DNA of 64,000 nucleotides from Microbulbifer sp. SAOS-129_SWC (GCF_039696035.1 NZ_CP155567.1:640001-704000); one strand, 5' to 3'; counted from the first letter of the stretch, positions 37,594 through 48,176 are shown. Numbers and translations: made by a program. Notes: a model not told the origin generated them from the sequence alone.

Positions 37594-38007
37594 ATGCTTC
37601 AACCAAAGCGTACAAAATTCCGCAAGGTACAGAAGGGTCGCAACCGCGGTCTTTCTCTGCGCGGCTCTAAAGTGAGCTTTGGCGAGTTCGGCCTGAAGGC
37701 CATCGGTCGCGGTCGCATTACTGCCCGTCAGATCGAAGCAGCTCGTCGCGCTATGACTCGTCACGTTAAACGTGGCGGTAAGATCTGGATTCGTGTGTTT
37801 CCGGACAAGCCCATTTCCAGTAAGCCCCTCGAAGTTCGAATGGGTAAAGGTAAGGGTAACGTAGAATATTGGGTGGCTCAGATCCAGCCGGGTAAAGTCC
37901 TCTATGAAATGGAGGGTGTTTCCGAGGATCTCGCTCGTGAAGCTTTCGAGCTCGCTGCGGCCAAGCTGCCTGTGAAAACAACTTTCGTTAAGCGTTCGGT
38001 GATGTAA
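37594..38007 (+). CDS. rplP: 50S ribosomal protein L16
   Basis: A 137-residue protein by the A-site t[22 protein letters not shown], the central [20 protein letters not shown] and [14 protein letters not shown] match the family. The Arg hydroxylated by YcfD in E. coli is in the MTRHVKRGG region. The stop overlaps the rpmC start (TAATG). Confidence 0.98.
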   Translation: MLQPKRTKFRKVQKGRNRGLSLRGSKVSFGEFGLKAIGRGRITARQIEAARRAMTRHVKRGGKIWIRVFPDKPISSKPLEVRMGKGKGNVEYWVAQIQPGKVLYEMEGVSEDLAREAFELAAAKLPVKTTFVKRSVM

Positions 38008-38198
38008 TGAAGACTGCAGATCTACGCGAAAAGTCAGTTGAAGAGCTGAACCAAGAATTGCTGAACCAGCTCGAGGCTCAGTTCAAGCTTCGCATGCAAA
38101 AGTCCACCGGTCAGCTGACACAGACTCATCTGCTCAAGCAGACTCGTCGCGACATAGCTCGCATTAAGACCGTGTTGACCGAGAAGGCAGGTAATTAA
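38007..38198 (+). CDS. rpmC: 50S ribosomal protein L29
   Basis: A 63-residue, all-helical protein near the tunnel exit. [17 protein letters not shown] and [14 protein letters not shown] are the two helices. It is coupled to rplP by a one-base overlap and is followed two bases later by rpsQ. Confidence 0.97.
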   Translation: MKTADLREKSVEELNQELLNQLEAQFKLRMQKSTGQLTQTHLLKQTRRDIARIKTVLTEKAGN

Positions 38199-38200
38199 TC

Positions 38201-38464
38201 ATGGCTGAAGCAAAACTGAAGCGTACTCTGACCGGTAAGGTCGTGAGTGACAAGATGGATAAGACCATCACCGTTTTGATCGAGCGCCGTGTTAAGCACC
38301 CGATCTACGGCAAAATCGTGACCAAGTCCACCAAGCTCAAGGCACACGATGAGAACAATGATTGCAGCACTGGTGATGTTGTAACCATTGAGGAATCTCG
38401 TCCGCTGTCCAAGAGCAAGTCCTGGTCTTTGCAGAAAATTGTAGAGCGTGCGGCGAAGGTTTAA
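38201..38464 (+). CDS. rpsQ: 30S ribosomal protein S17
   Basis: An 87-residue OB-fold protein binding the 16S 5' domain. [21 protein letters not shown] and the later [18 protein letters not shown] are conserved. It is the last gene of the S10 unit before a 46-base gap to rplN. Confidence 0.97.
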   Translation: MAEAKLKRTLTGKVVSDKMDKTITVLIERRVKHPIYGKIVTKSTKLKAHDENNDCSTGDVVTIEESRPLSKSKSWSLQKIVERAAKV

Positions 38465-38510
38465 CCCCTAGCGCATTGGCTGCCGAATTTAATAGTTTCG
38501 GAGAGAGACA

Positions 38511-38879
38511 ATGATTCAAGCGGAATCCTACTTAGAAGTAGCTGACAACAGTGGGGCTCGCCGCGTCATGTGCATCAAGGTGCTGGGCGGCTCCCATCGT
38601 CGTTATGCCGGCGTGGGCGACATTATCAAGGTGACCGTTAAGGAAGCCATCCCCCGCGGTAAAGTAAAGAAGGGTCAGGTAATGAACGCTGTTGTGGTTC
38701 GCACCAAAAAAGGTGTGCGTCGCGCGGATGGTTCCCTGATCAAATTTGACGATAACGCAGCGGTACTGCTGAACCAGCAACATGCGCCGGTTGGCACCCG
38801 TATCTTTGGCCCGGTAACTCGCGAGCTGCGCGGTGAGAAGTTCATGAAGATCATCTCGCTGGCACCGGAAGTTATTTAA
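38511..38879 (+). CDS. rplN: 50S ribosomal protein L14
   Basis: A 122-residue protein at the subunit interface and the target of the silencing factor RsfS in known systems. [20 protein letters not shown] is the family N-terminus. It is the first gene of the spc set; the short gap before it contains CCGAA/TTCGG but no clear promoter. Confidence 0.98.
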   Translation: MIQAESYLEVADNSGARRVMCIKVLGGSHRRYAGVGDIIKVTVKEAIPRGKVKKGQVMNAVVVRTKKGVRRADGSLIKFDDNAAVLLNQQHAPVGTRIFGPVTRELRGEKFMKIISLAPEVI

Positions 38880-38898
38880 GCCCAAGCGGAGAAGAGTT

Positions 38899-39210
38899 AT
38901 GCGCAAGATCAAGCGTGACGACGAAGTGATCGTTATCACCGGTCGCGATAAGGGCAAGCGTGGCACCGTTCGTAAGGTGCTGAACGATGGCCGCCTGATC
39001 GTTTCCGGTGTACAGATGGTCAAGAAACATCAGAAGCCGAACCCCCAGCTGGGTGTTGCCGGTGGCATTGTTGAAAAAGAAGCTGCAATCCAGACTTCCA
39101 ACGTAGCCATCTTCAACCCCAATACCCAGAAGGCTGACCGGGTAGGCTTTAAAGTACTGGAAGACGGCTCTAAGATTCGCGTCTTCAAATCCAGCGGCGA
39201 AGCCATTTAA
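38899..39210 (+). CDS. rplX: 50S ribosomal protein L24
   Basis: A 103-residue assembly initiator with a KOW motif ([17 protein letters not shown], about residues 8-24). [17 protein letters not shown] is typical. GGAGAAG lies nine bases before the ATG. Confidence 0.98.
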   Translation: MRKIKRDDEVIVITGRDKGKRGTVRKVLNDGRLIVSGVQMVKKHQKPNPQLGVAGGIVEKEAAIQTSNVAIFNPNTQKADRVGFKVLEDGSKIRVFKSSGEAI

Positions 39211-39239
39211 GGCTTGGCGCAGAAGCAGGTTGGTAGATC

Positions 39240-39779
39240 ATGGCAAAGCTTAAAAAGCTCTACACAAAAGAACTCGCGCCCAAGCTGAAAGAAGAGCTGG
39301 GTGTCGAAAATGTGATGGCAGTGCCGCGCCTCACCAAGATCACCGTCAACATGGGTGTCGGCGAAGCTGTTGGTGACAAGAAGGTACTGGAACACGCTGT
39401 CAGTGATATGACAGCAATTACTGGTCAAAAACCCATCGTGACCAAAGCGCGCAAGTCAATTGCGGGCTTTAAGATCCGCGACGGCTGGCCGATCGGTTGC
39501 AAGGTAACTCTGCGCGGTGAGCGCATGTACGAGTTCCTGGAGCGCCTGATCGACATCGCGATTCCGCGTATCCGCGACTTCCGCGGTATCAGCCCGAAGC
39601 AGTTCGACGGTCGTGGTAATTTCTCTATGGGCGTGACCGAGCAAATTATCTTCCCGGAAATTGACTACGACAAAGTAGACAAGCTCCGCGGTCTGGATAT
39701 TTGTATTACAACTACAGCCGCAAACGATGATCAAGGTCGTGCGCTGCTGAAAGCGTTTAACTTCCCTTTCAAGGGTTAA
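39240..39779 (+). CDS. rplE: 50S ribosomal protein L5
   Basis: A 179-residue central-protuberance protein binding 5S rRNA. It contains [41 protein letters not shown] and [19 protein letters not shown]. In E. coli the spc-operon repressor S8 binds near this start. Confidence 0.98.
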   Translation: MAKLKKLYTKELAPKLKEELGVENVMAVPRLTKITVNMGVGEAVGDKKVLEHAVSDMTAITGQKPIVTKARKSIAGFKIRDGWPIGCKVTLRGERMYEFLERLIDIAIPRIRDFRGISPKQFDGRGNFSMGVTEQIIFPEIDYDKVDKLRGLDICITTTAANDDQGRALLKAFNFPFKG

Positions 39780-39788
39780 GAGGATTCC

Positions 39789-40094
39789 ATGGCGAAGAAA
39801 TCCATGATTGCGCGCGAAAGCAAGCGCGCTCGAACCGCAGCTAAGTACGCCCAGAAGCGTCAAGAGCTGAAGGCGATCATCGCCAGTACCACTGCTTCTG
39901 AAGAAGAACAGTGGGAGGCTCAACTCAAGCTGCAGAAAATGCCGCGCGATGCAAGCCCGGTACGTCAGCAACGCCGCTGCCGTATTACTGGTCGCCCCCA
40001 CGCTGTTTACCGCAAGTTCGGCCTGTGCCGTAACAAACTGCGTGAAGCAGCCATGCGTGGTGATGTGCCCGGTCTGGTCAAGTCCAGTTGGTAA
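39789..40094 (+). CDS. rpsN: 30S ribosomal protein S14 (zinc-free form)
   Basis: A 101-residue S14. It lacks the CxxC zinc pairs of the short form; only scattered Cys ([17 protein letters not shown]) are present, so this is the long, zinc-independent type. The C-terminus PGLVKSSW is typical. Confidence 0.98.
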   Translation: MAKKSMIARESKRARTAAKYAQKRQELKAIIASTTASEEEQWEAQLKLQKMPRDASPVRQQRRCRITGRPHAVYRKFGLCRNKLREAAMRGDVPGLVKSSW

Positions 40095-40131
40095 TAGGCC
40101 CAGCCGGTAACAAGGCTTGAGGAGTTAATTA

Positions 40132-40524
40132 ATGAGTATGCAAGATCCGTTGGCAGATATGCTGACTCGCATCCGCAACGCCCTGGCGCGCGGAAAAGCT
40201 GAAGTCGCTCTGCCTTCATCCAAACTGAAAGTGTCCGTTGCCAAAGTCCTGAAAGACGAAGGTTACGTCACTGATTACGCCGTAAGCGAAGATGCCAAGC
40301 CGACGCTGACCATTGCCCTGAAATACTTCCAGGGCAAGCCGGTTATCGCCGAGCTGGGCCGCGTTTCCCGTCCGGGTCTGCGCGCTTACGCTGGTAAGAA
40401 AGCGCTGCCGTCCGTACGCGGTGGTCTGGGTGTCGCGATTGTCTCCACCTCCAAGGGTGTGATGACTGATCGTGCTGCGCGCCAGGCCGGTATCGGTGGC
40501 GAAGTGCTTTGCACCGTATTCTAA
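40132..40524 (+). CDS. rpsH: 30S ribosomal protein S8
   Basis: A 130-residue primary 16S binder and, in E. coli, the spc-operon translational repressor. [17 protein letters not shown] opens it; [20 protein letters not shown] near the C-terminus is the RNA-binding signature. TGAGGAG lies 11 bases before the ATG. Confidence 0.98.
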   Translation: MSMQDPLADMLTRIRNALARGKAEVALPSSKLKVSVAKVLKDEGYVTDYAVSEDAKPTLTIALKYFQGKPVIAELGRVSRPGLRAYAGKKALPSVRGGLGVAIVSTSKGVMTDRAARQAGIGGEVLCTVF

Positions 40525-40536
40525 GCGGGGGTTGAT

Positions 40537-41070
40537 ATGTCTCGAGTAGCAAATGATCCGGTAAAGATCCCCGCAGGTGTAACCGTTGACCTCAAAGGTC
40601 AGGACATCTCTGTAAAAGGTGGCAATGGCAACCTGAACATGGTGATCCACGGTGACGTAGAAGTCGCTGAAGCTGACAGCCAGCTGACCTTCGCCGCGCG
40701 TAACGGTTCCAAGCAGGCCAAAGCGCTTGCTGGTACTACCCGTGCGCTGGTCAACAACATGGTGGTAGGTGTCAGTCAGGGCTTCGAGAAGAAGCTGCAG
40801 CTGAACGGCGTAGGTTACCGCGCGAAAGCGTCTGGTAAGACCGTCAATCTGACCCTGGGCTTCTCCCATCCGATCGATTATCAGCTGCCGGAGGGCGTTT
40901 CTGCCGAAACTCCGTCCCAGACTGAAATCGTACTGAAAGGCAGCGACAAGCAGCTGCTGGGCCAAGTGGCCGCCGAGATCCGCGCATTCCGTCCGCCGGA
41001 ACCCTACAAAGGTAAGGGTGTCCGCTACGCCGAAGAGCGCGTGTATCGTAAAGAGGCCAAGAAGAAGTAA
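40537..41070 (+). CDS. rplF: 50S ribosomal protein L6
   Basis: A 177-residue protein near the factor-binding centre. [17 protein letters not shown] starts it, and the C-terminal [20 protein letters not shown] is the signature. rplR begins 13 bases after the stop. Confidence 0.98.
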   Translation: MSRVANDPVKIPAGVTVDLKGQDISVKGGNGNLNMVIHGDVEVAEADSQLTFAARNGSKQAKALAGTTRALVNNMVVGVSQGFEKKLQLNGVGYRAKASGKTVNLTLGFSHPIDYQLPEGVSAETPSQTEIVLKGSDKQLLGQVAAEIRAFRPPEPYKGKGVRYAEERVYRKEAKKK

Positions 41071-41083
41071 ATAGGGCATTGAT

Positions 41084-41434
41084 ATGAACGTTAAGAAGCA
41101 ATCTCGCTTGCGTCGTGCACGTCGTGCCCGCGCCAAGATCCGCGAGCTCGGCGCCGTTCGCCTGACAGTGAACCGTACGCCGCGTCACATTTACGCACAG
41201 ATTCTGACTGCCGAAGGCAGCCAGGTACTGGCTACCGCCTCTACCCTGGACAAGGACCTGCGCGCTGGAAAAACCGGTAACGTCGACGCCGCTACTGCGG
41301 TCGGCAAGCTGATCGCTGAGCGCGCCAAGGCCGCTGGTGTTGAGCAAGTTGCCTTTGATCGCAGCGGTTTTAAATACCACGGCCGCATCAAGGCGCTGGC
41401 CGACGCTGCCCGCGAAGCCGGTCTGAAATTCTAA
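41084..41434 (+). CDS. rplR: 50S ribosomal protein L18
   Basis: A 116-residue 5S-rRNA-binding protein. The basic N-terminus [16 protein letters not shown] is followed by [15 protein letters not shown] and [20 protein letters not shown]. It acts with L5 in the 5S particle. Confidence 0.98.
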   Translation: MNVKKQSRLRRARRARAKIRELGAVRLTVNRTPRHIYAQILTAEGSQVLATASTLDKDLRAGKTGNVDAATAVGKLIAERAKAAGVEQVAFDRSGFKYHGRIKALADAAREAGLKF

Positions 41435-41444
41435 GGGTTGAGTT

Positions 41445-41951
41445 ATGGCTAGAGAGAAAGACAAAAGCAACGACGAAGGCCTGCAGGAAAAGCTGGTCCA
41501 GGTCAATCGCGTTGCCAAGACTGTTAAAGGTGGTCGTATCTTCGCCTTTACCGCACTGACTGTAGTGGGCGACGGCAACGGCCGCGTCGGCTTTGGTCGC
41601 GGCAAGGCGCGCGAGGTGCCGGTCGCTATCCAGAAAGCGATGGAAGCCGCACGTCGCAACATGATCCAGGTAGACCTGAACGGTGATACCATTCAGTACG
41701 CTACCAACGGTCGTCACGGCGGTTCCAAGGTTTACATGCAGCCCGCTTCCCAGGGTACCGGCGTTATCGCCGGCGGTGCGATGCGCTCCGTACTGGAAAT
41801 GGCTGGCGTGCACAACGTACTGGCTAAGTGCTACGGCTCCACCAATCCGGTGAACGTCGTACGCGCGACCTTCAGCGCACTGGATAAGATGTCCAGCCCG
41901 GAAGATGTCGCAGCCAAGCGCGGTAAATCCGTCGAAGAGATCCTGGGCTGA
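41445..41951 (+). CDS. rpsE: 30S ribosomal protein S5
   Basis: A 168-residue fidelity protein. The dsRBD-like N-terminal part carries [19 protein letters not shown]; the loop changed in spectinomycin resistance lies just upstream ([10 protein letters not shown]) and looks wild type. [14 protein letters not shown] lies near the C-terminus. Confidence 0.98.
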   Translation: MAREKDKSNDEGLQEKLVQVNRVAKTVKGGRIFAFTALTVVGDGNGRVGFGRGKAREVPVAIQKAMEAARRNMIQVDLNGDTIQYATNGRHGGSKVYMQPASQGTGVIAGGAMRSVLEMAGVHNVLAKCYGSTNPVNVVRATFSALDKMSSPEDVAAKRGKSVEEILG

Positions 41952-41989
41952 TTTTTGCCCGATCACAAGGTTATTAGTGGGTTAAGACC

Positions 41990-42175
41990 ATGGCTAAGAA
42001 GACCATCAAAGTAACCCTGACCAAGAGCATCGCCGGACGCCTGAAAAACCATCAGGCGTGCGTTGCCGGTCTGGGTCTGCGCCGCATCGGTCACACTGTG
42101 GAAGTGGAAGACACTCCGTCAGTGCGCGGCATGATCAATAAAGTTAACTATATGGTTAAGGTAGAGGGGGCGTAA
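41990..42175 (+). CDS. rpmD: 50S ribosomal protein L30
   Basis: A 61-residue protein, as in other gammaproteobacteria. [19 protein letters not shown] and [20 protein letters not shown] are conserved. The stop is followed one base later by rplO. Confidence 0.97.
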   Translation: MAKKTIKVTLTKSIAGRLKNHQACVAGLGLRRIGHTVEVEDTPSVRGMINKVNYMVKVEGA

Positions 42176-42176
42176 C

Positions 42177-42611
42177 ATGCGTTTGAATGAACTGTCTCCC
42201 GCTGAGGGCCACAAGCACAGCGCCAAGCGCGTCGGTCGTGGTATCGGCAGCGGTCTGGGTAAAACCGGTGGCCGTGGCCACAAGGGCCAGAAAGCCCGCT
42301 CCGGCGGTTCCGTGCGTCCGGGTTTCGAAGGCGGTCAGATGCCGCTGCAGAAACGCCTGCCGAAGTACGGCTTCACCGCGCGCGTAACCCGCTTCACCGC
42401 GGAAGTACGCCTGGCGGAGCTGGCCAAGGTAGATGCCGACGTAATCGATTTGGCAGCGCTGAAGAATGCCGATATCATCGGCAGCCACATTAAACGCGCC
42501 AAAGTGTTCTTGTCTGGTGAACTGACCAAAGCGGTTACCGTTAAGGGTCTGGGTGTCACCAAGGGCGCAAAAGCGGCTATCGAAGCTGCCGGCGGTAAAG
42601 TAGAAGACTAA
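42177..42611 (+). CDS. rplO: 50S ribosomal protein L15
   Basis: A 144-residue late-assembly protein. [20 protein letters not shown] is followed by the Gly-rich [20 protein letters not shown] and the [14 protein letters not shown] block. secY follows after 12 bases, the usual order. Confidence 0.98.
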   Translation: MRLNELSPAEGHKHSAKRVGRGIGSGLGKTGGRGHKGQKARSGGSVRPGFEGGQMPLQKRLPKYGFTARVTRFTAEVRLAELAKVDADVIDLAALKNADIIGSHIKRAKVFLSGELTKAVTVKGLGVTKGAKAAIEAAGGKVED

Positions 42612-42623
42612 ATCGAGGCCCCA

Positions 42624-43970
42624 ATGGCACGACCAGGATCCGGTGTAAATTCCCTGGGCAACAGCAAGGGATTGGGCGAGCTCTGGGCTCGCCTTCGTTT
42701 TCTGTTCCTCGCGATCGTTGTTTATCGCGTAGGCACACACATTCCGGTGCCCGGTATTGACCCGGAAAAGCTGGCAAACCTGTTTAACCAGAACCAGGGC
42801 ACGATCCTGGGTCTGTTCAACATGTTTTCCGGTGGCGCGCTCAAGCGCATGAGTATTCTGGCGTTGGGCATCATGCCGTACATCTCCGCCTCCATCATCA
42901 TGCAGCTGATGAGTGCGGTGACGCCCTCTCTGGAGGCTCTGAAGAAGGAGGGGGACGCCGGACGGCGCAAGATCAACCAGTACACCCGTTATCTGACGGT
43001 GGTGCTGGCCCTGATCCAGGGTATCGGCATGACGTTCGGTCTCGCCGGTCAGAACCTGGCGTACTCGGCGCAACCGGGCTTTGGTTTCTACTTTGTGGCA
43101 GTGACTTCGCTGGTTACCGGCGCAGTGTTCCTGATGTGGCTGGGTGAGCAGATCACCGAGCGGGGTGTCGGCAACGGCATCTCCATGTTGATCTTCTCCG
43201 GTATCGTTGCCGGTCTGCCCAGCGCCATCGGTCAGGCCTTTGAGCAGGCACGCCAGGGTGAGCTGCACATTCTGCTGCTGCTGGCCATCGGCTTTGTCGC
43301 CATTGCGGTGGTTTACTTCGTGGTGGTGATGGAGCGCGGTCAGCGCCGGATTACCATCAACCACGCGCGCCGCCAGGCCGGTCGTTACTCCGCCGCTCCG
43401 GCGGCGCAGTCGAGCCACCTGCCGCTGAAGGTGAACATGGCCGGTGTGATTCCGGTGATCTTCGCCAGCAGTATCCTGCTGTTCCCGGCCACGCTGGCAC
43501 AGTGGTTCGGCCAGGGCGGCGAGGGTATTGGTGCTGATATTCTGCAGTGGATGGCGCTGCAGCTTGGACCTGGCCAGCCGCTGAACATCATTTTGTTCGC
43601 GCTGCTGATCGGTTTCTTCTGCTTCTTCTATACGGCGTTGATGTTCAACCCGAATGAAGTGGCCGACAACCTGAAAAAATCCGGTGCCTATGTGCCCGGT
43701 ATCCGTCCCGGTGAGCAGACGGCGCGCTATATCGATAGTGTGCTGACTCGCCTGACCCTGGTCGGAGCCGTGTACATCACGCTGGTGTCCCTGCTGCCGC
43801 AGTTTCTGGTGATGGGATTGAACGTACCCTTCTATCTGGGTGGTACGTCACTGCTGATCGTTGTGGTCGTGGTGATGGACTTCATGGCGCAGGTGCAGTC
43901 GCATTTGCTGTCACATCAGTACGAAGGTTTGATGAAAAAGGCGAACCTGCAAGGCTATGGTCGCCGCTAA
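42624..43970 (+). CDS. secY: preprotein translocase subunit SecY
   Basis: The 448-residue channel of the Sec translocon, with ten hydrophobic helices. The plug/second-helix region ([20 protein letters not shown]), the cytoplasmic loop before helix 5 and the C-terminal loop with [16 protein letters not shown] (the known GIRPG SecA/ribosome contact) are all visible. It works with SecE (15736-16104). rpmJ begins 42 bases after the stop. Confidence 0.98.
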   Translation: MARPGSGVNSLGNSKGLGELWARLRFLFLAIVVYRVGTHIPVPGIDPEKLANLFNQNQGTILGLFNMFSGGALKRMSILALGIMPYISASIIMQLMSAVTPSLEALKKEGDAGRRKINQYTRYLTVVLALIQGIGMTFGLAGQNLAYSAQPGFGFYFVAVTSLVTGAVFLMWLGEQITERGVGNGISMLIFSGIVAGLPSAIGQAFEQARQGELHILLLLAIGFVAIAVVYFVVVMERGQRRITINHARRQAGRYSAAPAAQSSHLPLKVNMAGVIPVIFASSILLFPATLAQWFGQGGEGIGADILQWMALQLGPGQPLNIILFALLIGFFCFFYTALMFNPNEVADNLKKSGAYVPGIRPGEQTARYIDSVLTRLTLVGAVYITLVSLLPQFLVMGLNVPFYLGGTSLLIVVVVVMDFMAQVQSHLLSHQYEGLMKKANLQGYGRR

Positions 43971-44012
43971 TCGCGGCACCGGTCAGCAAGTTGAGTGAAT
44001 TGAGGTAGGGTC

Positions 44013-44129
44013 ATGAAAGTACGCGCTTCTGTTAAAAAGATCTGCCGTAACTGCAAAATCGTGCGCCGCAAGGGCGTTCTGCGGGTGATCTGCAGCGCCG
44101 AGCCGCGCCACAAGCAGCGGCAGGGCTAA
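44013..44129 (+). CDS. rpmJ: 50S ribosomal protein L36 (zinc-binding form)
   Basis: A 38-residue protein, easy to miss because of size. [20 protein letters not shown] is followed by [18 protein letters not shown]. Cys11, Cys14, Cys27 and His33 form the zinc ribbon of the C+ type. GAGGTAGGG lies just upstream of the ATG. It closes the spc operon, and a 411-base gap follows. Confidence 0.96.
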   Translation: MKVRASVKKICRNCKIVRRKGVLRVICSAEPRHKQRQG

Positions 44130-44171
44130 TCAGCGCATTTGCACAGCTGAGCTGTGTGCGTTGATTGGCAG

Positions 44172-44189
44172 CTCGCCATGGATGGCGAG
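44172..44189. repeat. REP-like palindrome, TCGCCA/TGGCGA family
   Basis: CTCGCCA and TGGCGAG pair around the loop TGGA. It is related to 3016-3037. Confidence 0.5.
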
Positions 44190-44305
44190 TCCGGTGTCCA
44201 TCCCGGGAAGGGTATTTGCGGCACCATTTGTTCGTGAAAGAATCTGCCGGATTGCACAGCCCCGTGCGATCTGGCGACATTGCAGGCCTTTCCGGGTTTG
44301 TGGTG

Positions 44306-44335
44306 GAGACCGCCAAGTCAATACTTGGCGGTCTC
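44306..44335. repeat. perfect 13-bp inverted repeat
   Basis: GAGACCGCCAAGT and ACTTGGCGGTCTC are separated by CAAT. A tract AAAAA follows on the plus strand, so it does not fit an intrinsic terminator for rpmJ. Confidence 0.6.
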
Positions 44336-44397
44336 AAAAAGGGGGCGTTGACTGTCGTCCATATCCTTTCTCACGAGAGTGGGGGAGGCGTGGGCTA

Positions 44398-44426
44398 TTG
44401 CAATTTAGTGTCTGAGAGGCTATTCT
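44398..44426 (+). promoter_or_regulatory. putative promoter of the alpha operon
   Basis: TTGCAA, 17 bases, TATTCT. The leader to rpsM is about 107 bases. It begins with TGCGCGCC/GGTGGCGCA and a T-run up to about 44459, which may act as an attenuator. Confidence 0.55.
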
Positions 44427-44540
44427 TGCGCGCCTTTTTGGTGGCGCAGGCCGTTTTTTAGTCGCTGTCAGCGCCGAAATCAAAGCAGAGTCACATTATT
44501 TATTCAAAATAGTGACTCCCAATACGTGGAGTATGCCTCT

Positions 44541-44897
44541 ATGGCACGTATTGCTGGTGTCAATGTACCAGACCACAAGCACGCCGTGATCTCCCTGACC
44601 CATATCTTTGGGGTCGGTCGCACCACGGCCAAGTCTATTTTGGCAGCGGTTGGTATCGCTGAATCCACCAAAATCCGCGACCTGTCTGAAGAGCAGATCG
44701 AATCTATCCGCGGTGAAGTTGCAAAACTGACCGTGGAGGGCGACCTGCGCCGCGAAGTGTCCATGAACATCAAACGTCTGATGGATCTGGGTTGCTTCCG
44801 CGGTCTGCGTCACCGCCGCAGCCTGCCGCTGCGCGGCCAGCGCACCAAGACCAACGCTCGCACCCGTAAGGGTCCGCGCAAGCCGATTCGCAAGTAA
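44541..44897 (+). CDS. rpsM: 30S ribosomal protein S13
   Basis: A 118-residue protein of the 30S head contacting tRNAs. [20 protein letters not shown] fixes the ATG at 44541; the GTG 15 bases earlier only adds non-conserved residues. GGAG lies nine bases upstream. The basic tail [18 protein letters not shown] is typical. It is the first gene of the alpha operon (rpsM, rpsK, rpsD, rpoA, rplQ). Confidence 0.98.
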   Translation: MARIAGVNVPDHKHAVISLTHIFGVGRTTAKSILAAVGIAESTKIRDLSEEQIESIRGEVAKLTVEGDLRREVSMNIKRLMDLGCFRGLRHRRSLPLRGQRTKTNARTRKGPRKPIRK

Positions 44898-44973
44898 CAC
44901 GCGACATCGCGGTTTAACAAGCCCCTCTCTTGTGACGAGATGGGGGATTTGATACAGGATTTAGGATACAGGT

Positions 44974-45363
44974 ATGGCTAAGCCAAAAACTACTGTTCGC
45001 AAAAAGGTCAAAAAGACCGTTGTCGACGGTATTGCCCACGTCCACGCATCGTTCAATAACACGATCGTGACGATCACTGATCGTCAGGGCAATACCCTCA
45101 GCTGGGCCACTTCTGGTGGTTCCGGTTTCCGTGGCTCTCGCAAGAGCACGCCTTTTGCTGCCCAAGTGGCCGCCGAGCGCGCAGGTACTGCCGCGCAGGA
45201 ATACGGCCTGAAAAACCTTGATGTCGAAGTTAAGGGCCCCGGCCCGGGTCGCGAATCTGCTGTTCGCGCACTCAACAACTGCGGCTACAAGATCACCAAC
45301 ATCACCGACGTGACGCCGATCCCGCATAATGGTTGTCGTCCGCCCAAGAAACGTCGCGTGTAA
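44974..45363 (+). CDS. rpsK: 30S ribosomal protein S11
   Basis: A 129-residue platform protein. [18 protein letters not shown], the [20 protein letters not shown] block and the closing [18 protein letters not shown] are invariant-like. The Asn-Gly in HNGC is the isoaspartate site known in E. coli S11. Confidence 0.98.
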   Translation: MAKPKTTVRKKVKKTVVDGIAHVHASFNNTIVTITDRQGNTLSWATSGGSGFRGSRKSTPFAAQVAAERAGTAAQEYGLKNLDVEVKGPGPGRESAVRALNNCGYKITNITDVTPIPHNGCRPPKKRRV

Positions 45364-45378
45364 GAGGGGGCTGACAAA

Positions 45379-45999
45379 ATGGCACGTTATATTGGACCGA
45401 AATGTAAGCTTTCCCGTCGGGAAGGTACCGATCTGCAGCTGAAAAGCGGCGTTCGCCCGCACGACTCAAAATGTCGCGCGGAATCCAAGCCTGGTCAGCA
45501 CGGCGCCGGTCGCGGCCGCCTGTCCGACTACGGTGTGCAGCTGCGTGAGAAGCAGAAAGTTCGCCGCATCTACGGCGTACTGGAAAAGCAGTTCCGCAAC
45601 TACTATAAGGAAGCGGCTCGCCTGAAAGGCGCAACCGGTGAAAACCTGCTGCAGCTGCTGGAAACCCGCCTGGACAATGTGGTTTACCGCATGGGCTTCG
45701 GCTCGACCCGCTCCGAAGCGCGTCAGCTGGTTTCCCACAAGGCAATTCTGGTGAACGGCAGCGCCGTTAACATCCCGTCCTACAAAGTGAAGGAAGGCGA
45801 TGTTATTGCTATACGCGAGAAAGCGAAAAAGCAGATGCGTATCCAGAATTCCGTTTCCCTCGCCGCCCAGCGTGGCGATGTCGAGTGGGTAGATGTCAAC
45901 GCGACCAAACTGGAAGGCACTTTCAAGCGCGTTCCGGATCGCGTCGATCTGCCGGCAGAAATCAACGAAAACCTTATCGTGGAGCTCTACTCCAAGTAA
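45379..45999 (+). CDS. rpsD: 30S ribosomal protein S4
   Basis: A 206-residue primary assembly protein and, in E. coli, the alpha-operon translational repressor. [19 protein letters not shown] opens it. The S4 RNA-binding domain ([20 protein letters not shown]) begins near residue 96. The C-terminus is complete ([10 protein letters not shown]). Confidence 0.98.
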   Translation: MARYIGPKCKLSRREGTDLQLKSGVRPHDSKCRAESKPGQHGAGRGRLSDYGVQLREKQKVRRIYGVLEKQFRNYYKEAARLKGATGENLLQLLETRLDNVVYRMGFGSTRSEARQLVSHKAILVNGSAVNIPSYKVKEGDVIAIREKAKKQMRIQNSVSLAAQRGDVEWVDVNATKLEGTFKRVPDRVDLPAEINENLIVELYSK

Positions 46000-46046
46000 G
46001 GTCCTATTCCTTCTATTTAGGAATGAAACTTTAAACAGGTAAGGCT

Positions 46047-47051
46047 ATGCAGACTGCTGTCAACGAGTTTTTGACACCGCGTCGTATTGACGTCACCGAG
46101 TACAACCCGAACCATGCGAAAGTGGTTCTGGAGCCTCTGGAGCGTGGCTTTGGCCACACTCTGGGCAACGCACTGCGTCGCATCCTGCTGTCCTCTATGC
46201 CGGGTTGCGCCGTCACTGAAGTGGAAATTGACGGTGTTGAACACGAGTACAGCGCGATTGAGGGTGTGCAGGAAGATGTAATCGAAATCCTGCTCAACCT
46301 GAAAGAAATCGCTGTCGTGATGCACGGCAAGGATCAGGCGGTACTGAGCCTGAGCAAAAAGGGCCCGGGCGCGGTGACTGCCGGTGATATCCAGGTAGAT
46401 CACGACATCGAGATCGTTAATCCCGAGCACGTGATCGCCAACATCACCGGTGACGTGGAGTTGAGCCTGCGTCTGACCGTCGCCCGCGGCCGTGGCTACC
46501 AGCCCGCCGACGCGCGTCGTGAAGACGAAGAGGAAACTCGTGCAATCGGCCGCCTGCAGCTGGATGCCTCCTTCAGCCCGGTTCGTCGCGTTTCCTACAG
46601 CGTGGAATCCGCGCGTGTAGAGCAGCGTACCGACCTGGACAAGCTGGTTCTGGATCTGGAGACCAACGGTACCCTGGATCCGGAAGAGGCCATCCGCCGC
46701 GCCGCGACCATCCTGCAGCAGCAGCTGGCAGTGTTTGTCGACCTGGACCACGAAAAGCCTTCCGACAAGCCTGCGGAAGAGCCGGAAGTGGACCCGGTAC
46801 TGCTGCGCCCGGTGGACGACCTGGAGCTGACCGTACGTTCGGCCAACTGTCTGAAAGCGGAAAACATCTACTACATCGGCGACCTGATTCAGCGTACCGA
46901 AGTAGAGCTGCTGAAGACCCCGAACCTGGGCAAGAAGTCCCTGACCGAAATCAAGGATGTTCTGGCCTCGCGCGGTCTGTCCCTGGGTATGCGCCTCGAG
47001 AACTGGCCGCCGGCCAGCCTCAAGGGCGACAGCAAGCTGAGCCCCCTGTAA
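46047..47051 (+). CDS. rpoA: RNA polymerase alpha subunit
   Basis: A 334-residue subunit that nucleates polymerase assembly. The N-terminal dimer domain ([21 protein letters not shown], residues about 30-50) is joined by a linker at about 235-248 to the CTD. The CTD has the helix-hairpin-helix that reads UP elements ([34 protein letters not shown]). It is in the alpha operon between rpsD and rplQ. The 125-base gap to rplQ holds two GC-rich inverted repeats. Confidence 0.98.
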   Translation: MQTAVNEFLTPRRIDVTEYNPNHAKVVLEPLERGFGHTLGNALRRILLSSMPGCAVTEVEIDGVEHEYSAIEGVQEDVIEILLNLKEIAVVMHGKDQAVLSLSKKGPGAVTAGDIQVDHDIEIVNPEHVIANITGDVELSLRLTVARGRGYQPADARREDEEETRAIGRLQLDASFSPVRRVSYSVESARVEQRTDLDKLVLDLETNGTLDPEEAIRRAATILQQQLAVFVDLDHEKPSDKPAEEPEVDPVLLRPVDDLELTVRSANCLKAENIYYIGDLIQRTEVELLKTPNLGKKSLTEIKDVLASRGLSLGMRLENWPPASLKGDSKLSPL

Positions 47052-47176
47052 GTATTTGGTTGGCGCGGCTCTGCCGCGCAGTTGATAGAAAGAACCCGAG
47101 CGGTGCCACGACTTAGCGCGACACCGCTCCAGAACGACTTGCTGAGAAAGCAATCAAAGTCGTAAGGAATTGAGTC

Positions 47177-47572
47177 ATGCGTCATCGCTATAGTGGCCGT
47201 AAATTCAGCCGTACCAGCGCTCACCGCAAGGCCATGTTCAAAAACATGACCGCCTCTCTGGTAGAGCACGAACTGATCAAGACCACACTGCCGAAAGCCA
47301 AGGAGCTGCGCCGCGTTGCGGAACCGCTGATCACCCTGGCCAAGAAAGACAGTGTTGCCAACCGTCGTCTGGCTTTCGCCCGTATCCGTGACAAGGATGC
47401 TGTGCGCAAGCTGTTTGACGAACTGGGTCCGCGTTACGACGCGCGTCCGGGCGGTTACATCCGTATCCTGAAGTGCGGTTTCCGCGCCGGCGACAAGGCC
47501 CCGATGGCCTACGTTGAGCTGGTGGACCGCCCGGTAGCGGACGACGACGCGGCAGAAGCCGCCGAGGCGTAA
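47177..47572 (+). CDS. rplQ: 50S ribosomal protein L17
   Basis: A 131-residue protein near the tunnel exit. [20 protein letters not shown] is the family N-terminus. The acidic C-terminal tail ([10 protein letters not shown]) is an extension seen in some gammaproteobacteria. It is the last gene of the alpha operon and is followed by a terminator. Confidence 0.98.
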   Translation: MRHRYSGRKFSRTSAHRKAMFKNMTASLVEHELIKTTLPKAKELRRVAEPLITLAKKDSVANRRLAFARIRDKDAVRKLFDELGPRYDARPGGYIRILKCGFRAGDKAPMAYVELVDRPVADDDAAEAAEA

Positions 47573-47590
47573 GCCGCCGGTGATCCGCAG

Positions 47591-47618
47591 AAAAGCCGGC
47601 TCTCGAGCCGGCTTTTTT
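47591..47618 (+). terminator. alpha operon terminator
   Basis: AAAGCCGGCT and AGCCGGCTTT pair around CTCG and run into six T. It begins 19 bases after the rplQ stop. Confidence 0.93.
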
Positions 47619-47648
47619 GTGTCCGCAACTCTCCCGGAGCGCCCTGTA

Positions 47649-47897
47649 ATGTCTTACGAACAGTTACTTGCCAATCTTAACCCGCAGATCGTCGCCAGCC
47701 TCAAGCGCGCGATAGAGCTGGGTAAATGGCCCAATGGCGTCGCGGTGACGGCCGAGCAGCGCCAGCTGTGTGCCGAGGCTGTCGCCAACTGGGAACAGCG
47801 CCATGTCGCCACAGAGGGCCGTGTGGGCTATGTGGCACCGAAGAAGACGCCGTGCGCAGACAAGCCTGCCGAGGACGAAGCGCTTAACTGGGTGTGA
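47649..47897 (+). CDS. YeaC family (DUF1315) protein
   Basis: An 82-residue cytoplasmic protein of unknown function. The block RAIELGKWPNGVAVTAEQR (residues about 20-38) is the signature of the small YeaC/DUF1315 family found in proteobacteria. The ATG at 47649 has GGAG nine bases upstream. It lies just after the alpha-operon terminator and is read alone. The C-terminal half is less conserved and contains one Cys. Confidence 0.82.
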   Translation: MSYEQLLANLNPQIVASLKRAIELGKWPNGVAVTAEQRQLCAEAVANWEQRHVATEGRVGYVAPKKTPCADKPAEDEALNWV

Positions 47898-48176
47898 GGG
47901 CTAGCCGGCTATCGGCGTCGTACCTCGCCCTGTGCGATTCCGACGCCTGTCCCCTGCGCTGGAATTCTGCTGTTTTTCGCGCAGCGATTGCCGTGCAGCG
48001 CGGATATTCGGCCTCATCGGCGCGAACAGGGTGTCACATCCCAATGTGCGGTCGCGCTGGCGCGGCGCACGGATCCGCGGTTGGACGCGCCCGCAGATCG
48101 AAGCTTGCCGCGCCGGTCCGTCGAGAGCCTGCGCGATCGTCAATCCCCAGAAGATCTCTGCCGCCCTCTCCGGCGC

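Larger units (their letters stand above)
44130..44540 (+). other. rpmJ-rpsM gap with hairpins, promoter and alpha-operon leader
   Basis: No gene is seen in 411 bases. The contents in order are: a REP-like palindrome (44172-44189), a perfect 13-bp hairpin (44306-44335) followed by AAAAA rather than T, a sigma70-like promoter (44398-44426), a hairpin with a T-run (44427-44459) and a GAGTCAC/GTGACTC stem (near 44488-44518) just before the rpsM ribosome site. E. coli has a shorter gap with an S4-binding pseudoknot. Confidence 0.6.

Noticed and set aside
44306..44335. Terminator of the spc operon
   Set aside because: The stem is excellent but is followed by A, not T, on the plus strand, and the minus strand has no gene ending here and no T-run on the correct side.
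47898..48176. Coding frames between the YeaC gene and the serine hydrolase
   Set aside because: They run into the antisense strand of the hydrolase, lack conserved content and ribosome sites. I see nothing else in this 279-base gap.
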